Origin: Xanthomonas translucens pv. translucens DSM 18974
GTDB lineage: Bacteria > Pseudomonadota > Gammaproteobacteria > Xanthomonadales > Xanthomonadaceae
Length of the DNA stretch: 15,752 nucleotides
Direction: 5' to 3'
Assembly (NCBI RefSeq): GCF_000331775.1
Contig: NZ_CAPJ01000204.1
Coordinates: 1-15,752, forward strand
Shown here: one piece after another, positions 1-6,380 of the stretch
How the letters are laid out: each line of letters opens with the position of its first letter
Numbering within the stretch: the stretch's first letter is position 1
The notes under the pieces: generated by a model
The model's database searches: none
What the model saw: the letters and a program-made list of their open reading frames with translations, nothing else
What the model was told of the DNA's origin: nothing
Translations under genes and position numbers: made by a program

Positions 1-86
1 CTTGCATCGCCCGGCATCGCGGCCCCCGAACCGGGCAATGCCCAGCCTCGATCACAGTGGGCACTGCGCATGCACGCGTCAGCCGC

Positions 87-2690
87 TCAGGCAGCGGGCG
101 CGGGCGGCGCTGCTGCGCCAGCCGCCGCTTCTTCACGGATGCGGGCCGCCTGCATTTCGATGGACAGCAAAGTGCCACGCAAATCGGTGGTGTCCTCACG
201 GGCCTGTTTCATGCAGAAATGCGCAAAGCCCGCGGCACCCGGCTGCGGCGCCATTTCGTTCGCGGTCAGCGCGCCAACCAGGCGCTGTTGCAGCCCCGGC
301 AGCCTGTTTTGCGCACGCGCACGCTGTCTTGCGTCTGGACTTGCCTGCTCTGTCTGCGCCATGCCCAGCTCTTCGAGCATCAGGCTCACGCTGCGCAGTT
401 GCACTTCGTCGCGCTCCTGCGCTTCACGCAATTGCGTCGCCAGGCGCGTTTGCGCCTGCTGCGCGGGCGCGGGCGTGCGCTCGCGCTCCGCTTCACCGGC
501 CGGATCGGTGCCGGCATCCAACGGCGGCAGTGTCACGCGTGCGCTCAGTTTGGTTTGAAGGTACTTCTTCTGTAACTCCAGGCAACATTGCATGTAGGCG
601 ATCTGCGGCTTGACCGAGTCCGGGGTTTGCAGCCACTGCGCCAGTGCGGTTTCGGTCAACGTGTCGGCGTGCTTGGCATAGCTGCGCGCGGCTTTCTCGC
701 CGGCCTGGCGGTGCTTGCAGCTCAACACGGCGCGTCCGTAGGTGGCACCTGCAAAAAGCGCGGCCTTGGCCCGTTGCCTGAGCGAGGGCTTGTGCGCCGG
801 CTGAGCGAGTGCGGTGTGCGCGTCGGTGGAACGCGGCACCGCACGGTAGCGCTGTTTCCGATCCTCGGCACAGCGCTGCAGCAACGTTTCCCGCGCTTTC
901 TCCTGGCCGTCGGCACAGGCATGCAGCGCGCTGCGCAGTTCGAATCCATGCTGCGGGGCAGCCCCCATGGCCTCGGGCGCAGGCAGCGCATCGGCCACAG
1001 CAGTCAATGCCTGATCCGCCCCGGCGGCTTGCGCGGTTGCCATGGGTGCGCCGATGGAAGCGGACAGCGTGCGATCCTGTTTGCGTCCGTCGCTGGCGCT
1101 GCCCTTTACCCCCGTCTCCGCTGCCTTGCCCCGATCGGGATCACGCGCGGGCGATGCACTGCGAAGCAGTGCGGGATCCTGCGTGGCGGCCGCCGTTGTT
1201 TCGGCGGCAGGCAACAGATCGGCCACGGCCAGCAATGCCCGGTCCGCACCCGGCGTGTCCGATGTCTCGTAATTGCGATAGCGTTTTTGCCTGCCATGCG
1301 CCAGCAGGAATTGGTGTCCGCCGACGCCCATCGTGGCCGCGCCCAGCAGGCCGGCACCGACGATCAACCCGGTGCCCACCGGCCCGGTCACGGTGGCGCC
1401 GCCGAACAGCACCGCAGCGCTGAGCCCGGTTTTGGCGAGCGTGCTGGCGGTGTAGGTGGCGCCGCCGGCGACGAACCCCTTGTTCCAGGCGTTGAAGCTG
1501 CCGGCAAAGCTGCTGCGCTGCTCCAGCTTGGTGCTCAGGAAGTGCTGGTAGCGTTGCGCGTCAGGGCTGAGCTCGCTGGGTTCCAGTTGTTGCAGAAAGC
1601 GTTCGACACGCGCCACATCCGCAACGATGCGCGTTTTTTCCTTGCGCGACTGGTGCAGGAACGCGCCGCCCAGCCCCACGGCCGCAACGCTGGCCAACGG
1701 GGCGAGCACGAAGGTGCTGGAAATACTCGCCGCGGAGGCCGCGCCTGCCGCCGCCGCGCTGTGACCGATCAAGCCTGTGGCCGTGGTGCTTTTGGCGCCG
1801 ATCGCCAGCCCGCCCTGCAGTGCGAGCCCTTCCGTCGCCTTCGCGGAGATCACGCTGGCCGACGCCATGGAGGTCAGCGCAATGTGGCCATCGCGGGTGT
1901 TGCGTTGTTGGTGATAAGCGAGCGTTTCGATCGCATCGTTCAGGGCATGGATCTGGGGGCCTGCCGCCGCCGCAAGGGGGCCGCTCGCCACTGCCGGTTG
2001 CAGCAAGGCCCGCTCCGATTGCAGCTGCTGGCTGCGCTGTCGCAACGCGCTGCGCTGTTCGGAGACCTCGCGTGTTTCCTTGTAGGCGGCGTAGATCGCC
2101 AGGCCCGACAGCGGCAGCATCGCACCGCTGATGCTCAAATTCAGCGCCAGCTCGAAGGTGCCGTCCGGTGCGCCGTGTTCGGCCAGCGTGTGCATGATGC
2201 TCCCGTTTGTCTGCGCTTCGATCGGGTGCGGCGCCTGCTGGAGCCCGGCATCGGCAGCCGGCCGAGCGTGATCGTCTGCCGGCGCTGGCGCGTGGTCGAC
2301 GTGGGCGTGTTCGTGAGGAGCGGGCTGCTCGGCTTTCGGGGCAGACTCAGGGTCGCCTGAGGGGGGCACCTCGTTGACCAGTTCGGCCGTATTGTCAGCC
2401 GTGCCGTGCAAGGGATCGGCAAGGTATTTGGCAACCACGAAGACGTCGTAGGCCGCCTCGGCCTCCTGGATATCGGCGACGATGTCCTCGCCGCATTGCC
2501 ACAGGGACGTGTGGACGGCATCCAGCGACGCGTGGGCGACGCCCAGCCGGGCCAGCGTCGGTTTCTTCTTCAGCGCCGCAAGCCCAAATGGCCACCCGCC
2601 GCCGACGTGCACGTCTTTCGGTGCGGCGGGCGCCTCCCCGAGCGCGGGAGCGAGCTGGCCGGCAGAACTGTGTTTTTGCTGTATGCGCAT
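87..2690 (-). CDS. Probable HrpX-regulated type III secreted effector, 867 aa, family not assigned
   Basis: I do not recognise a family by sequence. The case for an effector is the perfect PIP box 69 bases upstream of the start. The reading frame stays open to 2798, but that start would lie inside or before the promoter; ATG at 2690 (MRIQQKHSSA) sits about 30 bases after the predicted -10 box and gives a polar, Ser/Gln-rich N-terminus typical of secreted effectors. Visible features: an Ala/Pro/His-rich segment at 110-150; Ala/Gly-rich hydrophobic stretches near 180-202, 290-345 and 405-455 that could insert in membranes; a duplicated 32-residue motif at 481-512 and 557-588; and an amphipathic, Gln/Glu/Arg-rich C-terminus (740-855) with coiled-coil character. 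No enzyme motif is evident. Size is in the range of XopK, but that is only a guess from length. No gene follows before the window edge. Confidence 0.72.
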   Translation of the reverse strand: MRIQQKHSSAGQLAPALGEAPAAPKDVHVGGGWPFGLAALKKKPTLARLGVAHASLDAVHTSLWQCGEDIVADIQEAEAAYDVFVVAKYLADPLHGTADNTAELVNEVPPSGDPESAPKAEQPAPHEHAHVDHAPAPADDHARPAADAGLQQAPHPIEAQTNGSIMHTLAEHGAPDGTFELALNLSISGAMLPLSGLAIYAAYKETREVSEQRSALRQRSQQLQSERALLQPAVASGPLAAAAGPQIHALNDAIETLAYHQQRNTRDGHIALTSMASASVISAKATEGLALQGGLAIGAKSTTATGLIGHSAAAAGAASAASISSTFVLAPLASVAAVGLGGAFLHQSRKEKTRIVADVARVERFLQQLEPSELSPDAQRYQHFLSTKLEQRSSFAGSFNAWNKGFVAGGATYTASTLAKTGLSAAVLFGGATVTGPVGTGLIVGAGLLGAATMGVGGHQFLLAHGRQKRYRNYETSDTPGADRALLAVADLLPAAETTAAATQDPALLRSASPARDPDRGKAAETGVKGSASDGRKQDRTLSASIGAPMATAQAAGADQALTAVADALPAPEAMGAAPQHGFELRSALHACADGQEKARETLLQRCAEDRKQRYRAVPRSTDAHTALAQPAHKPSLRQRAKAALFAGATYGRAVLSCKHRQAGEKAARSYAKHADTLTETALAQWLQTPDSVKPQIAYMQCCLELQKKYLQTKLSARVTLPPLDAGTDPAGEAERERTPAPAQQAQTRLATQLREAQERDEVQLRSVSLMLEELGMAQTEQASPDARQRARAQNRLPGLQQRLVGALTANEMAPQPGAAGFAHFCMKQAREDTTDLRGTLLSIEMQAARIREEAAAGAAAPPAPAA

Positions 2691-2721
2691 ACCAGAAACC
2701 AAAAAATGCTGTGACGCAACA

Positions 2722-2727
2722 ATGCTG
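2722..2727 (-). promoter_or_regulatory. -10 element of the PIP-box promoter
   Basis: CAGCAT matches the YANNNT -10 pattern and begins 31 bases after the second TTCGC, the 30-32 base spacing seen in functional Xanthomonas PIP promoters. It predicts transcription starting near 2715, a leader of about 25 bases. Confidence 0.65.
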
Positions 2728-2758
2728 ACGCTGCCGGCACAGCGGATGCAATCGGTCT

Positions 2759-2783
2759 GCGAATGTCCCGGTGCCGAAGCGAA
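2759..2783 (-). promoter_or_regulatory. Perfect PIP box (HrpX-binding site)
   Basis: On the minus strand TTCGC at 2783-2779 is followed by exactly 15 bases and a second TTCGC at 2763-2759. This is the plant-inducible promoter consensus bound by HrpX in Xanthomonas (established). It faces the 867-aa gene and fixes its start downstream of the promoter. Confidence 0.9.
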
Positions 2784-3095
2784 ATGACGCGCCTGCATCC
2801 GGGGTGATAATTCATTCCATGTAAATTAATTTGAAGGCCGCGATCGAATAACCTGAATAGCATTAATAATATGAATAATATGAATAAAAAGATAAATTTT
2901 CAGGAACTTATCGGGTTTTCGGCGATGGCATGCGTGGACTGACACGTCCTGGTCGAGACCACGCAAAAAACCCGCTAAAGAACTGAAATGATTCGCCGAT
3001 GGTGGGCGATGGCGCCGCCGGCCGCCTTCGCCCACGTTGGATCAACATCGCAAAAGCTCAAGCACACTCCCCAACGTCTGCGGATCATTAAATAT
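2784..3095. other. AT-rich intergenic region with no clear gene
   Basis: This gap separates the effector promoter from the first lipoprotein gene. Its centre (about 2815-2900) is very AT-rich compared with both flanks. The only peptide-like frame is a 23-codon plus-strand ORF at 2871-2942 (starts MNNMNKKINF) with no convincing ribosome-binding site. I do not call it as a gene. No terminator with a clean U-run is visible. Confidence 0.5.
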
Positions 3096-3812
3096 TCACT
3101 CAATCGGCCTGGGCGACGCGCTGCGATACGTTGCGACTGTCCTGTAGAGCAAGGCCGCACGCTCATCCGCAGCAACACGTTCAACGGCGCTCAAGCCCTG
3201 CAACGCCGGGCCGGCCGACGCCTTTGCGTCACCCAACAAGTAAGCCAGCCGCAAGTAGGCTGCACTCTCGATCAGGTTCTTGTTCTTCGTCTCGGCGCCA
3301 TACACGGCGGACAGCCCGTAGTACGCATACAGGTTCCGCGCCGTCGCCGCCTGCCGAAGAATGCCCAAGCCTTCCTGGAAGCGCGCACCCTCGATCGCGG
3401 TCTTCTTGCCATAGAGCACGGCCGCGGGTTTGTTGCCGGCTTGCGCCTCCGCTTTCAGCTGCGTCAGCCCCATTGCCTCCAGGCGTGCCAGCTCGGCGTG
3501 CGTCGGGTAGCCATGCGCCAGCAGCCACTGCGCTTCTGCCTCGGAATCGGCCACCAGCGGCCCTCTGACCTTGCAGGCATCGGCGTCGCCCTGGCAAAGA
3601 TACTGGCTGGCATCCTGGTGTTGCGCCGACGCCTGGGTACGTTCGTGATCGGCTGGATTGACGGCGGAACGCTGTTCGCTTGCATGGGCCGGGGAAACGG
3701 CCACCTGCGACGGTGTCACCGAAGCGCTGCCAGCTTCCGGTTTGTCTGGTGTCCCACACGCGGCAAGCGCGATGGAAAGTGCACTCATGCACAGAGCGAC
3801 ATGCTTTTTCAT
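3096..3812 (-). CDS. Sel1/TPR-like lipoprotein, 238 aa (copy A)
   Basis: ATG at 3812 follows a purine-rich AGGTGAGG ribosome-binding region; an overlapping GTG one codon earlier is possible. The N-terminus is a lipoprotein signal peptide with lipobox LAAC, lipidated Cys19, followed by Gly at +2, so outer-membrane sorting is expected. Residues 20-65 are a Ser/Ala/Pro-rich linker. From about 65 the protein is helical with repeats such as YAYYGLSAVYG and AAYLRLAYLLGD, resembling Sel1/TPR solenoids used for protein binding. It has a close paralogue at 4771-5484: same length, same lipobox position, identical C-terminal SPRPIE, but far more AT-rich codons. This copy is GC-rich like the chromosome. 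It lies downstream of symE copy A with a hairpin between. The role is unknown; an immunity or accessory lipoprotein is one idea. Confidence 0.78.
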   Translation of the reverse strand: MKKHVALCMSALSIALAACGTPDKPEAGSASVTPSQVAVSPAHASEQRSAVNPADHERTQASAQHQDASQYLCQGDADACKVRGPLVADSEAEAQWLLAHGYPTHAELARLEAMGLTQLKAEAQAGNKPAAVLYGKKTAIEGARFQEGLGILRQAATARNLYAYYGLSAVYGAETKNKNLIESAAYLRLAYLLGDAKASAGPALQGLSAVERVAADERAALLYRTVATYRSASPRPIE

Positions 3813-4020
3813 CACCTCACCTGGTAGAGCGCCACGTTGATGGCGATCATCAGATCATGCCATCCGCGACCCGCTACAAACCTGCTCTTCCTGGCTCGGG
3901 TTCTGGTTGATCTGTTGCTGCATGGCGCAGCATAGAGCGAAAGTCTTGAACAGTTGTAGGCCAAATCGTCTATAGCGGAACGGATGATCCGTCGCGGCGC
4001 GGGGGCCGGCACCACAACGA

Positions 4021-4051
4021 GCGCCGATCGACGGGATACGTCGATCGGCGC
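4021..4051 (-). terminator. Strong hairpin after symE copy A
   Basis: A perfect 13-bp inverted repeat (4021-4033 with 4039-4051, 5-base loop) lies 13 bases beyond the symE stop codon. No U-run follows on the minus strand, so it may act as an mRNA 3'-end stabiliser rather than a full terminator. Copy B has a related GCGCCGA hairpin in the same place. Confidence 0.5.
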
Positions 4052-4064
4052 GATTGCGCGGCTC

Positions 4065-4451
4065 CTATTCTTGCGGCGCGGCCGTGATGACCAGCGCGCC
4101 ATCGACGACAGCGATCTGCGGCTTGCTGCCCGGCACGAATCCCAGTGCGGCCAGCCATTGACCGCTCAGGCGCAAGATGGGAATTTCCTGGCTCTGCAGG
4201 CGGCCGTCCACCAGCACGTCGTGGCAGGTAGCACCAATGGTGCACTGCGCGGGTTGGCGCGGACGCGATGCGCGCCTGGGCGGCCGTTCGTCGTCCGTCG
4301 GAACGGGATGGAACAGCGTGGTGCGCGCCATGTCACCGAGCGAGAGGCCCAGCATCGGCGAGGTGGTGGCGTGCGCCGCCTCTGGCGCTACTGGCTTGCG
4401 CGTGCGGCGCGGGGCTGGGGTACGTTTGGGTGCGGTTGCTTTGCGGGACAT
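4065..4451 (-). CDS. symE: SymE-family toxin-like protein (copy A), 128 aa
   Basis: The C-terminal half (about 88-124), running through PILRLSGQWLAALGF and then PGSKPQIAVVDGALVIT, matches the SymE family core. In E. coli SymE is an SOS-induced type I toxin with an AbrB-like fold, linked to RNA cleavage or nucleoid binding. The N-terminus here (1-70) is long and very rich in Arg, Pro and Ala, so it may bind nucleic acid; E. coli SymE is of similar size. ATG at 4451 has AGGAG nine bases upstream, and that Shine-Dalgarno lies both in a hairpin and in a predicted antisense target. About 114 of 126 aligned residues match copy B. Regulation appears to be by a C4-type RNA in the leader, not by a SymR-like RNA antisense to the start. 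Toxicity is inferred from the family only. Confidence 0.82.
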   Translation of the reverse strand: MSRKATAPKRTPAPRRTRKPVAPEAAHATTSPMLGLSLGDMARTTLFHPVPTDDERPPRRASRPRQPAQCTIGATCHDVLVDGRLQSQEIPILRLSGQWLAALGFVPGSKPQIAVVDGALVITAAPQE

Positions 4452-4455
4452 AGAC

Positions 4456-4500
4456 GACTTCTCCTGAGTTGAAAGAAGTCCGCCCACTGCTGCCAAGCAG
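4456..4500 (-). promoter_or_regulatory. a2/b2 antisense target and SD-sequestering hairpin of symE copy A
   Basis: Site a2 (TTGGCAG, 4496-4490) sits in the loop region of a hairpin (CUGCU/AGCAG). Site b2 (ACTCAGG, 4469-4463) overlaps the AGGAG Shine-Dalgarno (4465-4461). A 7-bp stem GACTTCT/AGAAGTC (4480-4474 with 4462-4456) folds part of the Shine-Dalgarno away. Both sites are exactly complementary to elements of the adjacent C4-like RNA. Confidence 0.75.
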
Positions 4501-4503
4501 GGT

Positions 4504-4574
4504 GGCGGACGGTACGGGTTGGCAGACCGGACTCAGGGACCGGCAGGCCTTGCGGCCTCCACGTACCGCCCGCC
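4504..4574 (-). ncRNA. C4-type antisense RNA, copy A
   Basis: On the minus strand a 13-bp closing helix (4574-4562 with 4516-4504, one G-U pair) encloses two hairpins: AGGCC-GCAA-GGCCT (4558-4545, GNRA loop) and GCCGG-loop-CCGGT (4544-4526). The 9-base loop of the second contains b' (CCTGAGT, 4537-4531). The single-stranded segment after it contains a' (CTGCCAA, 4525-4519). b' is complementary to b1 and b2, and a' to a1 and a2. A P1-type C4 RNA, like the P4 CI RNA, has this size, three-helix shape and duplicated two-part target (established). Here it lies between an intrinsic terminator and symE. In P1/P7 the C4 RNA is cut from its precursor by RNase P; the same is plausible here. Confidence 0.85.
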
Positions 4575-4615
4575 ATGAAGCATGCGAGCTATCGCCCACG
4601 ATAACGCCGGGCAAC

Positions 4616-4646
4616 AAAAAAGCGCCGGGCATCGAAGATGGGCGCT
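4616..4646 (-). terminator. Intrinsic terminator in symE leader, copy A
   Basis: AGCGCC pairs with GGCGCT, with an inner CATC/GATG stem, followed at once by six U (4621-4616). It lies between a1/b1 and the C4-like RNA, so it works as an attenuator for the downstream RNA and symE. Its 5' arm can instead pair with GGCGC just upstream (4654-4641), an alternative antiterminator. Confidence 0.82.
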
Positions 4647-4652
4647 GGTGCG

Positions 4653-4678
4653 CCTGAGTGATCGGGCTGCCAAGCCCG
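4653..4678 (-). promoter_or_regulatory. a1/b1 upstream antisense target, copy A
   Basis: Hairpin CGGGC-TTGGCA-GCCCG (4678-4663) presents a1 (TTGGCAG, 4673-4667), followed by b1 (ACTCAGG, 4659-4653). Both are identical to a2 and b2 at the symE start. The last two bases of b1 are also the first two of the antiterminator arm GGCGC, so C4 pairing would favour the terminator. Confidence 0.75.
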
Positions 4679-4770
4679 GCTGCGTGATTTGACGCGGCGA
4701 TTCAATCTTAAATTTCAAGCCAAAGTGGGAGAAGGTCGCCCCTCCCCCCACTGTTCAGATCACAAAGAAA

Positions 4771-5484
4771 TCACTCAATCGGCCTAGGCGATGGTCTCTG
4801 ATACTTGGAAAATGTCTTATAAAGCGAAGCTGCGCGCTCGTCTGCAGCGACACTTTCAACGCTGCTCAGGCCCCGCAAAGCGATGTCTGCTGACGCCTTT
4901 CCATCACCCAAGAGGTAAGCAAGCCGCAAATAAGCCGCACTGTCGATCATGTTCTTGTCTTTCGTATCACCGGCATAGATCTCTGACAGGCCGTAATACG
5001 CATACAAGCTCCCAGACGATGCCGCATTTCGAAGAATGCTTAGACCGTCTTGGAAACGACCACCATTGATTGCGGTTTTCTTGCCATAGATCACAGTAGC
5101 TGCCTTATTGCCGGATTGCGACTCTGCCTTCAACTGCTCCAAGCTCATTCTATTCAAGCGAGCCAATTCGGCCTCTGTTGGATAGCCATTTGACAGAAGC
5201 CACTGAGCTTCCGCGTTGGAGTTGGCAACCAATGGCCCACTGGCCTTACAGGCATTTTCGCCCCCCTGACAAAGATACTGCTTTGCGTCCTGGCTTTGCA
5301 CTTGTGGCTTGATGCCCTCTTGATTAACCGGACTCACGGCGGAACCACTTTCGCCTGCATTGGATGCGGTTGCGGCAGGCTGTGGGGCTGCGGAACCACT
5401 CTCCCCTCCAGACCTATCTGCTTTTCCACAGGCGGTAAGCGCAATGGAAAGTGTAATCATTGAAAAAATAATTTTATTATTCAT
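4771..5484 (-). CDS. Sel1/TPR-like lipoprotein, 237 aa (copy B)
   Basis: This is a paralogue of the 3096-3812 product: lipobox LTAC with Cys19, +2 Gly, a Ser/Gly/Ala-rich linker to about 60, then Sel1-like helices (YAYYGLSEIYAG, AAYLRLAYLLGD) and the same SPRPIE end. I chose ATG at 5484 because GGGT lies seven bases upstream and the protein then aligns start to start with copy A. In-frame ATGs at 5487 and 5496 are possible; the one at 5496 forms a TAATG overlap with the preceding stop. It is the last gene of the Fic operon, 11 bases after the exported 294-aa protein, so it is probably translationally coupled to it. Codon use is clearly more AT-rich than in copy A. Function unknown; being an outer-membrane partner or immunity factor for the exported protein fits the context. 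Confidence 0.8.
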   Translation of the reverse strand: MNNKIIFSMITLSIALTACGKADRSGGESGSAAPQPAATASNAGESGSAVSPVNQEGIKPQVQSQDAKQYLCQGGENACKASGPLVANSNAEAQWLLSNGYPTEAELARLNRMSLEQLKAESQSGNKAATVIYGKKTAINGGRFQDGLSILRNAASSGSLYAYYGLSEIYAGDTKDKNMIDSAAYLRLAYLLGDGKASADIALRGLSSVESVAADERAASLYKTFSKYQRPSPRPIE

Positions 5485-5495
5485 CATACTACCCA

Positions 5496-6380
5496 TTATA
5501 GACTGCATTGATTTTGCTGGAAACTTGTCCACCAATTCGAACATGCGGCATCGGCAGAAGTGACCTTCCACTTTACGCCCAGCGAGTTGTCCATGCTTGC
5601 TGAGCTAACGACGGGGCCAGGGACATAGCTTTCAAGAGGGACACCATACCTCTTGGACCAGTCCAAGAAGAATTGGATAAAGCTCATTTGATCATCGGCT
5701 TCAACATCCAATGCTTTCATGATTTCAAAACAGTAGTATTCCGGCACTGTCAACTGCCCAGCTATGCGGTATTTATTGGAACCCATACTTTCCAATTCAC
5801 ACACTGACTTCAGGTCATTCCGAAAGGTCGATGTTGCGTCCTTGAAGGACATCCCTGGATTAGCGTAATTTTCTGTCTGCTTATTTAGTGCAAAGTCCAT
5901 TGCCCAAGCAGCAGTTGGATCCACCTGAGAGACCGCCCCATTTGGGCCATATGCCCTGTTCTGGGAGTAAGCGATCGCCATCATTACAGTAGATTTTCCA
6001 TTGATGCTGGCACCAGGCAGCTTATCTTGCGCATAAGTTGAGCCAGAGGGAATAGGTATTGGATTAGGGCACATTGCTGGCTTCGTTGCCTTCAGATTCT
6101 GGCATATCGCCTCATGCTCACCGTCTTCGCCACCACCTCCATCGCCGCCGCCGTCGCCCCCAGGGGGAAGCGGAGGAGGCGGAATCTCCTCGGGAGGTGG
6201 AGTGACGGGGGGCGTCACATCAACCGGTGGCAAATCAGTGGTGCCACCGGTGTCTGATGCAGACGCCAGTGGCGACAAAACACTCGCTGCGCCGGCTACC
6301 ACCAAGGTTAGATAGATCGTTCGTTTGATCGCAGACTTCAGAAGCGTTGAGCTGCCAGTTGTTGACCTACTTGCTTTCAT
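5496..6380 (-). CDS. Exported proline/glycine-rich protein of unknown function, 294 aa
   Basis: No family recognised. ATG at 6380 has AGGGA about seven bases upstream and overlaps the end of the Fic gene by 14 bases. Residues 1-42 form a signal peptide: basic n-region, hydrophobic core TIYLTLVVAGAASVL, and likely cleavage after SPLASA. Residues 50-90 are low complexity, first Pro-rich then Gly/Asp-rich (PPPP, GGDGGGDGGGG), probably a flexible tether. The C-terminal domain (about 92-294) has six cysteines (93, 104, 194, 217, 280, 292), which suits disulfides in an oxidising compartment, and several aromatic patches (EYYCFEI, FIQFFLDW, SNWWTSF). Its position between a Fic protein and a lipoprotein suggests a secreted or periplasmic effector or partner, but no catalytic motif can be named. 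Base composition is low in GC for this genome. Confidence 0.72.
   Translation of the reverse strand: MKASRSTTGSSTLLKSAIKRTIYLTLVVAGAASVLSPLASASDTGGTTDLPPVDVTPPVTPPPEEIPPPPLPPGGDGGGDGGGGEDGEHEAICQNLKATKPAMCPNPIPIPSGSTYAQDKLPGASINGKSTVMMAIAYSQNRAYGPNGAVSQVDPTAAWAMDFALNKQTENYANPGMSFKDATSTFRNDLKSVCELESMGSNKYRIAGQLTVPEYYCFEIMKALDVEADDQMSFIQFFLDWSKRYGVPLESYVPGPVVSSASMDNSLGVKWKVTSADAACSNWWTSFQQNQCSL

Larger units (their letters stand above)
4065..4710 (-). repeat. Direct repeat unit A: symE plus C4 leader
   Basis: This unit and 7906-8540 are related along their whole length and lie in the same orientation about 3.8 kb apart. Similarity ends upstream at a shared GATTGAATC motif (minus strand) and downstream around the hairpin after the stop codon. 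The pair could recombine and remove the genes between. Confidence 0.8.

Noticed and set aside
588..2360. 590-codon plus-strand open frame opposite the effector gene
   Set aside because: It is a GC-rich antisense shadow of the effector gene, with no Shine-Dalgarno or recognisable domain; the minus-strand gene has a perfect PIP promoter.
2871..2942. 23-codon ORF MNNMNKKINF... resembling a peptide leader
   Set aside because: No ribosome-binding site and no maturation or export genes nearby; the AT-rich stretch readily gives such frames.
3812..4102. 96-codon minus-strand frame between symE A and lipoprotein A
   Set aside because: It overlaps the symE end and the 13-bp hairpin, is Arg/Ser-rich as chance frames are here, and has no ribosome-binding site.
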